Shown piece by piece: positions 11,441 through 23,874 of a stretch of 64,000 bases of DNA. The translations under genes and the position numbers were made by a program. Within the stretch, counting starts at the first letter, position 1; each line of letters starts with the position of its first letter. Below the pieces are notes generated by a model that worked only from the letters and a program-made list of their open reading frames with translations, searched no databases and was not told the DNA's origin. The DNA comes from Cryptomeria japonica (Eukaryota; Streptophyta; Pinopsida; Cupressales; Cupressaceae), in contig NC_081414.1 in the NCBI RefSeq assembly GCF_030272615.1, forward strand, positions 338,812,502-338,876,501, read 5' to 3'.

Positions 11441-12829
11441 TGTTGGATATTACTGTTACTAGGATATGTTGTTGTCATTGATATCAACATATCCCAATGA
11501 TCTATTACTTTGGTAGTTGCAGATTGGTTTATTGGGATCATGGTTCAGTATATGGAGTATTTCTAGTATCATTATATCTTCTTGTATTGGTTTCTATGAT
11601 CTAGAAGCTTAATTGATCATATCATATGATCTGGTTTATAGTTTGGTTTCTATGATCAATGCTTTATAGAGTTCGATATTTCCTTTGATATATTTCGGTG
11701 TGATCAGATCTTGTGCTGACATATTGGGACATTTTTTGGGATGTTCATGTGTATCTATATTTCTGATGGTTTGTGATTTGGTTCTCCACAAGCTATTTTT
11801 CTAGTCTGTATTGTTGTTGTTTGAGTGTTCTTGAGTTTTAGATGTTGCTCGATGAATATTTGATAAGTGGTGTTGGTGCAACTATTGTGGATGGTTCTAA
11901 TGGTCTTTTTGGGGTTTCTTGATCATGTTCTATTTATTTTGGTGGTCCACATTGATCCTTATGCGTTTTCTTGGTGATTTTTCTAAACCGGTGATATTCT
12001 TCGTGTTATGCGGTATTCTTGGTGGTGTAGCATGTTGCAATTGATCTTGGTGTGATTTCTGGTGGTGGTGCATGTTTGGAGATTTGGTTGTGGTTGATCT
12101 TGGTGTGATTTTAGGTGGTGATGCATGTTTGGAGATTTAGTTTAGGTCCATGTTATTTCATGTACATAATTATATTGGTCTAGTGGTCAATCTTTGTATC
12201 ATGTGATATAATTTTGTAATTGTAAAATGAGAGTTTAGCTGACCTTGTTGCCAAGGTTGATGATCGGTATATATAGATGACTTAGTCATGTGATTTGAGT
12301 GTTGATATAGTGTCTGTATTATCAGAGAGTGGTATATGTGGTTCTTAAACAAATTTATCCTTCGGTGTGGTGTATTGAGAAGAGATTGTTACAGGGTAGA
12401 CAAATGTGCTTAACCAAAAATTTCATCAGGCATAAGGAGATGCTATATTTATAGTTCATATAATCTTGATTGTAGTTCGATCATTATTGTAAGGTACTGA
12501 ACCTTCCCTAGGGGTTCTAGCCTTCTGGGTCATCATATTTTGAGTAGTGAGCTCTAGGTAGTGTGCCAGAATGCATGTGCATTTCCCTTTATAATATTTA
12601 CACATACTACTGCAGAGTATCATCTTATTATGGGTAGGTTCCCACTGTCATTTTTCTGTTAATCAGGTTTTCCACGTCAAAATCTTGGTGTTGTGTGTTG
12701 TGCTATAAGTCTTCTTATCTTTTTTGATACTGTAGGTTATCAAATTTGTATTTGAGGTTAATCTTGATAATCTGGAGAAAACTGATTCAACCACCCCTTC
12801 TCAGTTTTCCTTCATTGTTGTTGCCAATA
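11441..12829 (+). repeat. 3' LTR of Copia-1
   Basis: About 1.39 kb, starting TGTTGGATATTAC and ending GCCAATA. It is collinear with the left LTR and keeps the TATATATAG box at 12268-12276. It contains a short internal duplication near 12040-12150 (TTGATCTTGGTGTGATTT twice) that is absent from the left LTR. Confidence 0.87.
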
Positions 12830-12834
12830 GATAG
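12830..12834. repeat. Target-site duplication, right of Copia-1
   Basis: GATAG, to be compared with GATAT at 3824-3828. Confidence 0.5.
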
Positions 12835-13879
12835 ATCATCAAAAACTTTAACTGAGGGTTATCCATAACTGAAATAAGCAATATTGCACAAAATAAGCCA
12901 CTTGGATAAAAAGTACTCAAAGTAGTCCACTATAGGAGAAAAAGAGAACCCAAATACATCATAACACATCCTCCCAAGACAAGTCCAATGAACCACATTT
13001 GCTAACACATCCTCTAAAGTCACTGTCAAATGTAACATGTAGATAGACAATAGAACTTATCAAACAATCAGCCAAAAGACATATTTTGTTAGAAGTAATT
13101 CTGCAAGTGTCTACACACACAATGGTGCGACCCATAACAATACTCTAACTCATTCTCCAATACATATCTAGACCAAAGAACATGGTCCAATCAAGATAGA
13201 TCATTTGAGCACATCGAAGGGAAAAACAAATGAATATCCCATACAAAAATCAACGTCTCTCTTGTAGAATAAAGAATCCACTAGATAAGCACACTAAGAA
13301 TACTATACGGACTATAAAAACATGTCCAGTAAAGTACAACACACACTACAACATATCAGAAGTCCATCAAAGACTTTCCAGGCTATTTTGACAAACACTC
13401 TTACTACAAGAAAATAGAAACAACCAACTTCTATAAACCAAAATCAAAATGCCACAACAACACCAAAATATCAAACTCAATCTACAACCTAAAACACAAG
13501 TGCAATAATTAGGAGCATATCCCGACCAAAATCCATCTAGATAACCAAGTTTTACATCAATGTAGTGCACTCACGATTAGGAGGTTCGTCAAGGAGAATA
13601 GTCCAGACCGTGCAGTAGATAAATCTCAACACAATCAACACAATGTGATGGAGGCAATGCAGAATCCAATTTATTATATCATAGGAATTGATTACAAACT
13701 ATCGACAACTTCTGGGATCACAGGTTCGGCTCACATGCCTGATTACTAAACATGTGTGTCATGCAACATTCAACTCAAGAAAGAATGCAAGCCAACTTCG
13801 AAACTCCAAATCTTAAGATCTTTCTTATACGTGCTAAAAATGATTTCTAAATGCTTGATCATTATTGACATTGTATTAT
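12835..13879. other. Unassigned non-coding stretch
   Basis: No ORF with recognisable content, no LTR partner and no RNA gene was seen. It lies between Copia-1 and the truncated RT of Copia-2 and may include older decayed repeats. Confidence 0.4.
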
Positions 13880-14600
13880 GGGATCATCTTGTTACCTTCA
13901 ACCTTAAAATAAGATTTTTGTTAGTAGTGCCTTTCCTAAAGTTTTGTTGTAGCAAATATCTATCCAATATATCATTCCAAGCTCTAGGTGCTTGTTTCAA
14001 TCCATATAGTGCCTTCTTTAAGATACAAACCATATCTAAATCTTCTGACAATATAAATCCATCTGGTTGTTCAATATATACTTCTTCCTTGAGTTCTCCA
14101 TTTAGAAAAACTCACTTAACATTTATTTGATATACCTTGAAGTTCGTATAAGTAGAAAAAGAAAGAAACATTATTATAGCTTCCATCCTAGATATGGGAG
14201 AAAAAGTTTCTTCAAAATCAATACCTTCAACTTGTAAATAGCCTTTACATACCAATCTCTCTTTGTTCCTAGTGATATGTCCTTATTCATTCAACCTATT
14301 TTATAATACCCACTCAGTTCCTATTATATTTTTGTCCGCTGGTCTAGGTACCAATTCCTATGTCTGATTCTAATACATTTGATTTAGTTATTATTCCATT
14401 ACTTTTACCCAAATTTATTCTCTTCTTACTTCCTTATATGATTTAGGTTTTACCAGTGAAAGAAAACAATAGTTTTCTTGTTCATTTGCTTCTGCAACTC
14501 TTCTTGTTGTTTGAACTCCTCTGTTTTTGTCTCCAATTATCTAATCTTCCAAATAATTTTTTTGTACATATTTGGTTGGGATTTTAGTAACTTGCATAGG

Positions 14601-14633
14601 TTCTTCTTCTTCTTCTTCTTCTTCTTCTTCTTT
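14601..14633. repeat. (TTC)n microsatellite within Copia-2 linker
   Basis: About ten TTC units. On the minus strand they read as GAA codons and give a poly-Glu run in the linker between integrase and RT. The tract probably expanded from an acidic coding stretch. Confidence 0.8.
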
Positions 14634-14954
14634 CTCTCTTCTATCTTCCAAATTTAAATATTTTCTTCTATAGCAATTGGAATAATCTCATAATCAACCT
14701 CTTATATAGGTTTAGGAGCAACTTGATCCCATTCTTCACATACTTTCACATTTGTACTTTCCAATATCTTTTTCAGTCTTTTGTTGTAACACTAGTAGAC
14801 CTTGTTGTTTGTAGCATATCCCAAAAATATTCCATCATCTGCTTTGGTATCAAATTTGCCAAGATCATCTTCATCTCTTCTGATGTAGCATTTACTTCCA
14901 AAGATTCTAAAATACTTCCTAGTAGGAGGTCTTCCTTTCCACAGCTCATAAGGT

Positions 14955-14959
14955 GTCTT
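14955..14959. repeat. Target-site duplication, left of N1
   Basis: GTCTT, identical to 29436-29440. The Copia-2 integrase reading frame continues across the pair when N1 is taken out. Confidence 0.92.
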
Positions 14960-15710
14960 TGTTAGGATTTCCAAAGATACTGAGAAGGGGGGGGAGGTGA
15001 ATCAGTATCTAACCGGTTGAAGAATTTACTTGATTTAAAACATGTAAAGCATATCAATATTGTATACTAGTAAACCAAAAATAATGCAGTAAACAAAGAT
15101 AACAACAACCACATGAAAATCACACCATAACATAGTAGTTTAATGATGAAACCTGGTGTGGGAAAAACCTCGGTGGGATTTGTGACCCACAATATTCACT
15201 TACTGGCCAATAAGTGAATATTACTCTTACAATAGGGGCTTGCACATGCAAGAAGGCCAAGTGCCTAGAGCTCACTGCTCAAATACAAAATAAGAAGTCA
15301 CACTGACTTACAAAATGGATTATACAAATCTAATGTCTTGTACTGCTTCAAAATAGCATACATAAATCCTTAACCTAAAACTTGCATATTAGGTCTGCAT
15401 AATTTCGCCTATATCCTTCTTACAAAATGTTCTACAATGATCTCATACATATATGAGTCATATTACAACTCGTCATGTCAGCTTATAATGATTTTACAAT
15501 TAATTACAAAATGCATTATAAACAAAATTCATGTTGGCTAGGGTGTCGGTATCCTTCCTTTGTCTACCGGTGTCTTGTGTGCCGGTGTAGAGTCTGTCAT
15601 TGCCCATGTCGATATATTGTCTTGCCGGTATCATATGATTGCAATATTGCCATCAATGACAAAACCTTCAATCACCTACAATTTCTCATTGGAGTGTGCA
15701 TTTGCCAACA
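14960..15710 (-). repeat. 3' LTR of N1
   Basis: 751 bp on the + strand from TGTTAGGATTTCC to GTGCATTTGCCAACA. It contains the conserved AAACC..GGTGTGGGAAAAACC block near 15149-15178. A 7-8 base G-run near 14986 marks its outer end. Confidence 0.9.
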
Positions 15711-15966
15711 ATCTCCCCCTTTGGCATTGATGGCAACACTCATGAGAAAAATTCAAAAAGTGTCATCCAAAAATGAGTCTGTTAGAATTGTCTTCCCAAA
15801 AAAAATATGAGCTCCCCCTGAGCTGATGAACCATTTGTTGATCATTTTCTCATAGCCTCTACTCCCCCTTTGACATCAATGACAAAGGTTGTCATTCACT
15901 GTCAGTGGAGTCTTGCCTGGTTTCTTGAAATTGGTGAGTTACACTCTAAAAAATATCTATCAAAAT
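15711..15966 (-). promoter_or_regulatory. N1 3' untranslated region with polypurine tract
   Basis: Read on the minus strand, AAAGGGGGAGAT abuts the LTR (15711-15722). Two further copies of the motif lie upstream, CAGGGGGAGCTC near 15810 and AAAGGGGGAGTAG near 15860. This multiplied pattern matches the other Copia elements in the window. Confidence 0.75.
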
Positions 15967-18409
15967 TCAATTTATGTCATTGCTGAATGTTTTACTGTCT
16001 TTTATAGCCTCATGGGTTCTCTGCACTGTACCGGTGAGTATGTACATTTTCTGTTCCAGTGTCTTTAGTCTAGGAACCAAAGCCTTAGATATTTCTTTTC
16101 TCAAAGAAATAAGATACTCTAATCTTGGACCAAGTCGACATTTTAAGTCCTTTACTTTGTCCTTTATTCTTTGTTTTTCATTTTCTAGTTTCCTGATTTT
16201 CTCTTCTTGCTTTGCAATTTTCTTTTCTAATTTCAAAAATGAATCTGATGTCCCAATTAGATTGTCAGCAATATTGTTAATCTTATCCCGTGTCTTTCTG
16301 ATTTCTTTGTCAAGATCTTTTGTTAATACATCCATTTTGCATGTATCCCTATATAGATTCTTGAAGTCAAAAATGATTTCATTGAGTTTCGGTAAAAGGG
16401 TGTCCATCTCTCCCTTGTTCTTCTTAACTATATCCTCAAAGAATTTTTCTTTTTCCTTTATCAATCTCTCCTTAAATGTATCCTCATTTATTTTGTCCAG
16501 TGTTATTAGGTTGCCAGTTATATACTTGGACAATGTGTCTAATTGGTTCAAAGAATATTTGTTGTCTATGTTACACTTTGGAGCTATCATCTTCAAAATT
16601 GGTATGGTGTCATCAATAGCCTTATATACTAGTGCATTACAATCTGTTATTTTCTTTATTGAATCTAGTAGTACCTCTATCACATTTGTTGGTTTGAATT
16701 TAGACATGGAGGTTCTAGATGTCTGTCCAACTGACTTCACAATTTGTAATCCGCCGGTGGTGATAATAGCATTGCTTTCCTCTTTTACTGGAGGATCGGT
16801 TTGTGTCTCCATTTCAGCTACCAAAGGTTTAGGTTTTTCAGTTGTAGCTGGTGGCACTGTCTCTAAATGTACTTGTGAATGAACATGCTATTCTTTCTAT
16901 TTCTTTGTGCTCTCTACTAATGGTTTCTCTAATGGTGCCTCTGATGATTTTTTAGTGGTATCCACTACCGGTTTTTTGCTTGTGACTATGTATTTTCTAT
17001 CGGTTTCTCTATGCTTGCCCCTGAAATGTTTTCTTGTATTGGTTGCTCAATACTAGTGCTATTAGTTTTTCTTGTATCTGTTGTTTGTTCAGTTTGTTGC
17101 TCACTCCCAATTTCAATGTCTCCAACTATATCTTCAACATTTGTCTTAGCTGTTGTGTCTTCTACCGGTGGCTCAGTTGCCACATCTCTTTTCTCACTTG
17201 TTTCCTTATCAACCACAATGTTGACTTCCTTTGTGTCGATATTCATTGTGTACAACACCTCAGAATCAAGATTTGTGTCCTCATGTGTTGTCTTCATACT
17301 CTCTGTTGCCGATTGATTTTTAGTAGTGTCTACCAGTGGAGTATCTAAAGGTGGTGGGGGTAAGTTGTCTATTATCTTTATACTGGGAGGTCCACCAACC
17401 TTTCCTTTTCCTTTGTCCCTATCCTTTTGATATACCTTGAAGGTTTTAGGTTTTTGAGACTTCCTATTTTTCTTTTTCTACCAGGAATATATCCCATGCA
17501 TCTGTTGTTTCCTCTGTTATCTGATTCACTCTCCCTGCCATTAGTGCTACATGCCAGTGAGCAGTCGAAAATACTGACCAGTTAGCCTCAGATATCAATT
17601 GATCTATCTCATCAGATGAGTTAACAGGATGTACAACAAGTAATTTTTCAATCTTTATTTTCTTAGCAAGCTCAATAATAGCTACTCTTCTAGCTTCTAG
17701 TCTGTTGTATAGATCTGTCGGTATTTCATCAACAACTTGCATAAAACATTTCTTGAAAACATCTAAGTGTAATATTACACTGTTCTCTGCTTTCTCCTTG
17801 TCATCAGCGGATAGTGTGTTATACAGTTTGCTGATATTCTTCACCTTGCCATCCTCAGTAATTTCATCCAGTAATTTATCAATAGGAGCTATAGTTTGTT
17901 TTGACTTCTTCTTAGGAGTGAACTTCTTTTTCTTTAGAGTTAATTTCATTGCTGGGGGCCTTATTACCTGTTGCTTCAGTATTTTTGGTGTAGGAGAAGG
18001 CGCCGGTGAAGGTTTTCTCTTCCTCTCAACTCTCTTGAATACTGCAGGTATGTCACTTTCTGAGGAAGTTCCTATTGGTGAAAGGTGTGTTTTTGGTTGG
18101 ATTGCTTCTAATTCACCTTCAGTTATACTGGTTTACTTTAGCACATCTTCTTTAATAGCTTTTTCTTACTAGGTTCCTTTTCTAACAGTTCCCTCAACCT
18201 TTTTAACTCTTTTCTTTGATTGAATTTGACTTTCTATAGTTTCAACATTGCCAAATACTTCTTCTTCAGGTTCCTTAGCAGCTTCTAGGAGGGTTTTTGC
18301 ATAGGCTTCTATTATGTTTTCATCAGTCTCATACCCCATTTCAGTGACCCAGATGGTTCTAGGAACAATTGCCTCCATTCAAATTTCATCTTTCTTTATT
18401 ATTAAAAAA
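15967..18409 (-). pseudogene. N1 second ORF, C-terminal part (coiled-coil protein of unknown function)
   Basis: On the minus strand this continues the ORF that starts at 27178. The pieces are 18378-18169 (acidic, EPEEEVFGN), 17949-17464 (basic KKKKFTPKKK, then a helical domain), 17297-16986 (Thr/Glu-rich, with repeated SIEQPI/SIEKPI words) and 16857-15967 (296 residues, Lys/Glu-rich, strongly coiled-coil from about residue 90 to 270). Neighbouring pieces are linked by single stops or, near 17465, by one frameshift, so they look like one protein broken by decay. I do not recognise the family. The long antisense ORF at 15974-16882 is judged a shadow. A structural or chaperone-like role is only a guess. 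Confidence 0.68.
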
Positions 18410-18414
18410 ATTTC
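18410..18414. repeat. Target-site duplication, left of Gag-Pro element
   Basis: ATTTC, identical to 26202-26206. When the element is removed, the N1 ORF2 frame runs through the join, apart from one nearby TGA. Confidence 0.9.
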
Positions 18415-19277
18415 TGTAAAGCGGAAAAATCGAACCCTAGGTGTTTCCCCCACTCCAAGGAGAGAGAAGGGAGGTCACTAGGGTTGACAGTTTTCACTTA
18501 CGAGAGACTTTACATTCAAAAGAGGGGTTGAAACTCACAAGATCCAATCCCACACAATGCAAGATTGAATGCTAAATGAGTTTCAAGGGTTAAGACATCA
18601 AGGATACCCTCTTTTGTAAAGAATGTAGATAGAATGATTGAACTAGGAATGCATGTAAAGTAAGAAAGATTCACTTGTAGACGGAGATAGGGACACAGGA
18701 TGAAGCTACGGACCTGAAATTAGTAGTAAAATGTCGAGACGATGTTGTTCTACAAATTTGAGCGAAAGTTGACGGGACGATGGTGCCCGGAGTGCACACG
18801 GTCCTCCGAAAAATCCACGAAACGAAGGTGGATCTGTTCGTCTCTGCACATGGATTCCAAATCTTCAATTACAGCCGTGTACCTGCAACCTACACATAGA
18901 AAGGAGAGGACAATTGGGGGGTTAGGGATTAGGGGTTTGCCTTTAGGTCAAACCCCAGTTTTGGAATTAACCAAGAAATGAGAATGCTGTAAATGTAAAT
19001 GTTTGTAATGTAAACAAGTACTGATACCTTGTTGTAAGAATGTTTGTATTCTTACATGCGAAGTTGTAATGATGTTGTATGTTGTATGTTGTAAGTGATC
19101 TCCTCTTCAATGGTTGAATCCTTGTCTTTGAATGCAACACCTAGCCTTGAATGGAGACTTAGAATACTCAATTGCTTAAAGGAATGCTTGAATGCTTGAA
19201 TGTTTGAATGTTTGATATCGCTTCCGCCTCTTTCTCTTGCTTATTTCCTTCCTCCCTTTCTAGGAGAGGAAAAGTAG

Positions 19278-19285
19278 TTTATATA
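19278..19285 (-). promoter_or_regulatory. TATA-like box of Gag-Pro LTR
   Basis: Reads TATATAAA on the minus strand and is conserved at 25810-25817 in the other LTR. It lies downstream of the hairpin repeats in the element's own orientation, as expected if those lie in U3. Confidence 0.5.
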
Positions 19286-19408
19286 CTTGTCAATTAGGGT
19301 TGAGAGACTGATTTTTCCGACCTTAGGCCAACCTAGAAGCATCATTTTCCGAATTGCAAACTTAAAGACCCAATGCCCAACAAGAGACCGGGCCCAAAAT
19401 ATGGCCAG

Positions 19409-19498
19409 GGACCAAAGCGCTGGGTGCCATGGTCTTGGGGGACCAAGACGCTAGGTGCCATGGTCCTGAAGGACCAGGGCACTAGGCGCCATGGTCCC
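19409..19498. repeat. Tandem hairpin repeat, three units of 30-32 bp
   Basis: Each unit starts GGACCA and ends in GCCATGGTC, so its ends can pair (GGACCA with TGGTCC) around a GC-rich loop. The same three units are at 25941-26030 in the other LTR. Confidence 0.8.
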
Positions 19499-19669
19499 AC
19501 CTCCCGAGACAGCAGGGTGCAAGGAAGGATCAGGCCAAGGTGCAGAAATATGCAGTTTTTGATGTCGCAAATAGGTTTCGAGGTCTCCATTCAGGTTCAA
19601 CGTTGCACCGCCATCGTGAAGACCCAAATGCAGTCGAAATTGCAAGTGTCACAATTTTAGGATGCTACA

Positions 19670-19684
19670 TTTAGCCCCCACTTT
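19670..19684 (-). promoter_or_regulatory. Polypurine tract of Gag-Pro element
   Basis: Minus strand AAAGTGGGGGCTAAA, directly before the TGTAGC start of the 3' LTR. Confidence 0.75.
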
Positions 19685-20421
19685 AGCGAGAGTATAAGCC
19701 TACGCCCATACTTCCGGTAAAGTACAAGGAAACAATGTTGAAAGACTTTCACCACGTCAAGGAGGCAAGATACACCAAGCCCCTAGTGGACTAAGGATCT
19801 TACAACTTTGATTGACAAAGTAAAAGGGAAGATCACGAGGGAGAACCATGACTGTCAGTATTAAGGTTCCCTCACTATGAGTCATGCAAGAAAAATACCA
19901 AAAATTTTCAAGGCAAAGCTAAGTTCGCCAAGAAACTTTCAAGTATCTTGAAGAGATATGAACGGGGTGTATGCCCCCCTACGTTAAAGTGATCGCACAT
20001 GCCTCATCGGGGCTGATTTCTTTAAGGTAGTGATAAATATAAGAAATGAAAAAGGGAAAGGAGCACGTTATCACAAATATTTAGCCCCCAAGTGTGAGAT
20101 AAACCCAAGGATAATAGACACAAAACACAAAGCACAAGGTGACTTCGCTTTCCTCAGGGTCAGTATTTTGTATGATAATTCATGTATATCATATGTATGT
20201 ATGCATAATTGTTCTTCATTCCCCAATCAAGGAAGGTCACCTAGAAGAAGGGAACACATGTGTCTTTTGAGTCAACATGAGAGAGACCAAAAGAGATCTC
20301 AATGCTTTGCATCGTCCTCAAGTAGACAACACTAAGGACAACAAATAGAAGAATGAGAATAACACATAGAAGAAGTAACAAAAGAGATCAAGAGAGGAGG
20401 AGAGAGTCTTCTATGCTAATG
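19685..20421 (-). other. 3' untranslated region of Gag-Pro element
   Basis: About 740 bases between the gag-protease stop and the polypurine tract. No conserved ORF and no trace of RT or integrase were found. Confidence 0.6.
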
Positions 20422-20424
20422 AAA

Positions 20425-23400
20425 CTAGTCTAGCACGTCATCTACCCCCCGATCTTGCTGATCAATATTTCGGGAAGGCAGGAAACACGCTAGAGGAGGA
20501 ACATCCAACACAGCAGATGGAGCTATCACAAGATCCAAACAAGGGCTATGTTCATGTCCCACGCCACGTTGTTCTTGTCTAGGAGCTAGGATAAGTGCTT
20601 TAGAAAATTCGTTAGATAAATGGTTATCAAAATCAACATATTCATATTCACTATCAGAAGAAAGAGGAGTAACATTTTCATCATGAATAACATTTTCATC
20701 TATATCATCATCAAGATTTATAAAAATAGGATCTTTAACTCGCACAGGATCAAGACCATCATGCATCTTATGTTTAGGAGATTTTGGCTCAATTTTCGGC
20801 TGAGGAGAAAATGGAATAATACTAGCTGAAGGTGTTTTTGGGGATTGCAAAGTTTGAGAAGCAGCTGCCTAAGCTCTAAGATGATGCTTTCATCGGCGTT
20901 CACGTGCAGAACGATTTCGTCTAGTCTTAGTAGGAAGTTGATAAAATTGAGGAGGAGGAATGTTCTCATCCTTATCACTGTGGTGTTTAGGTTGTGGTCT
21001 CTTAGGTTGAACAATAGGAGAAGAGGAAGGTCTCTTCTCTCCATAAGAGGAAGGAGGAGGAATTGCTCCATGTAAAGGAGGAATATTTGGTTTAGGAAGG
21101 AGACCAAGTCCATCATGACGAGGAGGTATAGGTCTACTTTTAGGAAGTTTATTAGACATAGACATAGTCACATTCATAGGGATGGGTTGGGAATCTTCTT
21201 GAGGAAAGACATTAGTTTTATCTTTCAAAGGAAGGACTTCCTTCTCAAGAATGATAGGAATATCAATTTTGGGTGTTCTAGGTTCACTTAGAGATAGGAT
21301 CATATCTTTTTTCCACTTTTGATAAGATTTGAAAAGATGATCACTCCACGGTGGAAGAGATTGGAATTTTTTAGGCCAAAAATAATCAATAGGAATGCTA
21401 GAAGTTCTTTCAGCTGGTTTAAAGAGACTATGATTGACAGTAACAACTTCACCATTATGGGGAAATTTCAAACACTTGTGAATAGGAGAAGCAATAGCTT
21501 TCATGGAAGATAGCCAAGGATGACCTAGCTTCACACGAAATTGTTCGGACGATGGAATAATAGCAAAGTCCACATCAAGGGATTTGTTATGAACCTCAAT
21601 AGGTAATGTAATAGAACCAATTGTAGGAGAAGAAAATGCATCAAATAATTTCACAACCACATTTTTTTTGTCATAGATCACTTGATTCAATTGCAAAGTA
21701 AAATGAAATTCTTCAGTAATGACATTAACCATGCAAGAAGGATCAATAAGCACTCCACGGCAAGGTGTATTCTTGACTTTTGCAACTATATATAAAGGAC
21801 CATCAGGTGCCCTGATAGTTTCACTAGAATCAAATGTGATGGAAGGTTCTTTAGGGATTTTCTGTTGCTCTACAAAGTTAATTACATTCGGAGTCATAGA
21901 CACAAGACTATCAAGTGAGAAAGAGGAATCATTAGTCTCAATCACATTAGAGGTATGAGAAGGTAATGGATCAATAAAAATCTTAAGATTTTGGTTAGGA
22001 GGAGCTACAGATGTGTTGCTTTTATCATTCACACCAGAAATAGAGATAGTATTATTATCAATCAAATCTTGAATTTTACCCTTTAAAGCAAAACATTTTT
22101 CAGTATCATGGCCAGGTTGACGATGAAATTGACAAAAAGATTTGTTATCAAAATAGGGTGAATTAATCTTTGTAGGATCTATTTGCTTTATCGGAGGGAG
22201 AGTAAGCACATTTTGTTCCAATAACTTATTCATAATACTATGCAATGATTCATTCAAAGGAGTAAACTTTCTTTCTTTCTTGAAAAACTTAGAAATAGGA
22301 GGCACACCTGATGCTGCATTCACATTGTTGTTGATGATGTTTTCATTGAACTTAATGGACTCTCTATTCGGTTTAAACTTCCCAAATGGTTGTTGACTAC
22401 TATCACCCTTATCACTCGAAGCCATAGGATTTACTTGTTCCATTTGACTCACAGTCAGTTGATAATTGTGAGGAGTTGCACACAACTGTTGGAAAGAAGT
22501 AAACTCAGAAAATAGAAGTTTTTCTCTAATATCTTTTTGTAAATTAGAAATAAAGATTCTTTGAATATCATTGTCAGGTACTGGAAAAGAAATTTGAGCA
22601 TACAAATGCTTATATCTACCAATGAAATCAGTCACTTTTTCTTTAACACCTTGTTTACAATGCATCAAATCAATCAAAGTAACTTTAGGACTTATATTGT
22701 TTTGAAACTGTTGAATAAAAGCATTTGCAAGTTGTTGGAAAGAAGTAATAGAATAAGAAGGCAACGAGCAATACCATTGTAGGGCTTTATCTCTTAATGT
22801 TCTAGTAAACAGTTTTGCAAGCAACCTTTGGTCATAAGCAAAATCGGTACATATTGTTTGAAAGGTCTTAAGATGTGTTAGAGGATCACCCTTACCATTA
22901 TAAAGCTCCAATTGCGGGATTTCAACATGCTTAGGGGGGATAGCTCGAACAATGTCAAGAGAAAGTGGTCTCGCAACATCAAATGTGGGCACACTAAACT
23001 TAGATTGATTCATAGAAGCAATTTGTTTCTGTAAAGAAGAGACAGTTTTTGCAAGATTGTTAATGGTCACTTCAGTCGAAGAGTTCATATTAGACGTGTT
23101 AGATTGTGATGGAGGTATTATGTTATTGAAAGAAGGTATTGATTGAGGGTAAGGTGGTGGGACACTATGTTAGTTAGTCATAGGAGATGATTGGAAAGAA
23201 GGAACACTACAAGGAGGAATGGAATGGTTAGATGAATTGCCCCCTTGCGTCATGTTCATTTGTGGAGATGAAATAGGGACACTCATTGAAGGAATGAATG
23301 AAGAAATTGGATTGAATGAAGGAAGAGGGTTGATTGAAGAAGAAGGATTGCCCCCATGACTGGTGATCATAGGTGGAATGTCTTGTATTGAAGTAGTCAT

Positions 23401-23874
23401 TATGTTTGATGTAAAAGTAGGTATACTAGCAATAGAAGTTGTCAAAGGAATAGAATGATTAACTTGAGTAGGAGGTTGTGTATAACCTAAAGTTTCGGCA
23501 CAACTCTTCATAGGCATCACATTCGAATCCACAATGTGTGCAATACTATGCAAAATATCAATTCCATTCTTATCACTTTGAACCATACGTTTTAGACCCT
23601 CAATTAATGAAAGAGCTTGACTATCAGGGTATTCTTGAGACATCCATTGTCGAAAATCATCAAATTGGTTATCCAATTTCGAAAGTTGTTTTACAGAAAC
23701 CTGATGGAGAGGCTCTTCATCATTAAGAGGATTAGAGGGATTACCCATGTCCTCGTTAAAAAGGCCATTCAAATTAGGTTCCATCTCCTCGGTAATTACA
23801 CCTTGGAAGGACTTAATTCTAAGGCTTCGTCTAACGGGAATAGTGTAAGCAGGGCTTATTGTTGTAAAACTCAT
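20425..23874 (-). pseudogene. gag-protease polyprotein of Gag-Pro element
   Basis: One minus-strand frame from an ATG at 23874 to a stop at about 20425 (about 1,150 codons), broken only by TAA near 23168, TGA near 20888 and TAG near 20870. The N-terminal Pro/Ser-rich region is followed by a Retrotrans_gag capsid (YNGKGDPLTHLKTF, ALQWYCSLP, FIQQFQNN, about 22900-22650). A CxxH-type knuckle follows (CQFHRQPGHDTEKCFALK, near 22140), as in plant Gypsy gags. The protease-like domain (GPLYIVAKV, GVLID, HPWLSSMKA, KCLKFPHNGEVVTV, about 21810-21440) has DPSC where D-S/T-G-type motifs occur, so activity is doubtful. A Pro-rich tail ends in VLDVPPLACFLPS. In life Gag would form the particle that packages element RNA. 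Confidence 0.87.

Larger units (their letters stand above)
3829..12829 (+). mobile_element. Copia-1: full-length, decayed Copia LTR retrotransposon
   Basis: It has paired LTRs (3829-6905, interrupted, and 11441-12829), an initiator-Met type primer site after the left LTR, and a polypurine tract before the right LTR. Remnants of gag, protease, integrase, RT and RNase H lie between them in the canonical Copia order. The proteins resemble those of Copia-3 (52195-59775), so the two belong to related families. Many stops and frameshifts make it inactive. The first base of the left LTR has mutated (CG for TG), and the right LTR ends in TA instead of CA. Confidence 0.9.
13880..14959 (-). pseudogene. 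Copia-2, C-terminal integrase end and reverse transcriptase (left half)
   Basis: Minus-strand translation runs from the end of integrase (TPYELWKGRPPTRKYFRIFG..GIFLGY, 14959-14790) through a Glu-rich linker to an RVT_2 reverse transcriptase ([58 protein letters not shown]). Similarity fades at about 13880, before the catalytic VDD, so RNase H and the 3' LTR are missing. Several stops are present. The other half of the integrase is at 29436-30086. The two halves are separated by N1, and the frame resumes exactly across its GTCTT duplication. Confidence 0.85.
18415..19669 (-). repeat. 3' LTR of Gag-Pro element
   Basis: 1,255 bp, closely collinear with 24942-26201 from AAAAATCGAACCCTAGG to GATGCTACA. 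The first 15 or so bases differ between copies. It contains a TATA-like box and a three-unit hairpin repeat. Confidence 0.9.

Noticed and set aside
14601-14633. Functional pyrimidine tract or splice-site signal
   Set aside because: It is a simple TTC microsatellite that reads as a poly-Glu codon run in the Copia-2 linker on the minus strand.
15974-16882. 302-codon open frame on the + strand, rich in Ser, Phe and Leu
   Set aside because: It is exactly antisense to the Lys/Glu-rich coiled-coil end of the N1 second ORF. Its Phe/Leu/Ser composition is what the complement of Lys/Glu codons gives, and the minus strand fits the element's orientation.
18426-18445. tRNA-like TCGAACC motif near AAAAATCGAACCCTAGG in the Gag-Pro LTR
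   Set aside because: It resembles a T-arm, but no acceptor, D-arm or anticodon arm can be folded around it. It is part of the LTR end and recurs at 24956.
19373-19660. 95-codon + strand ORF with Gly/Pro/Trp-rich repeats
   Set aside because: It is produced by the tandem hairpin units of the LTR; the same frame recurs in the other LTR only because the repeats do.
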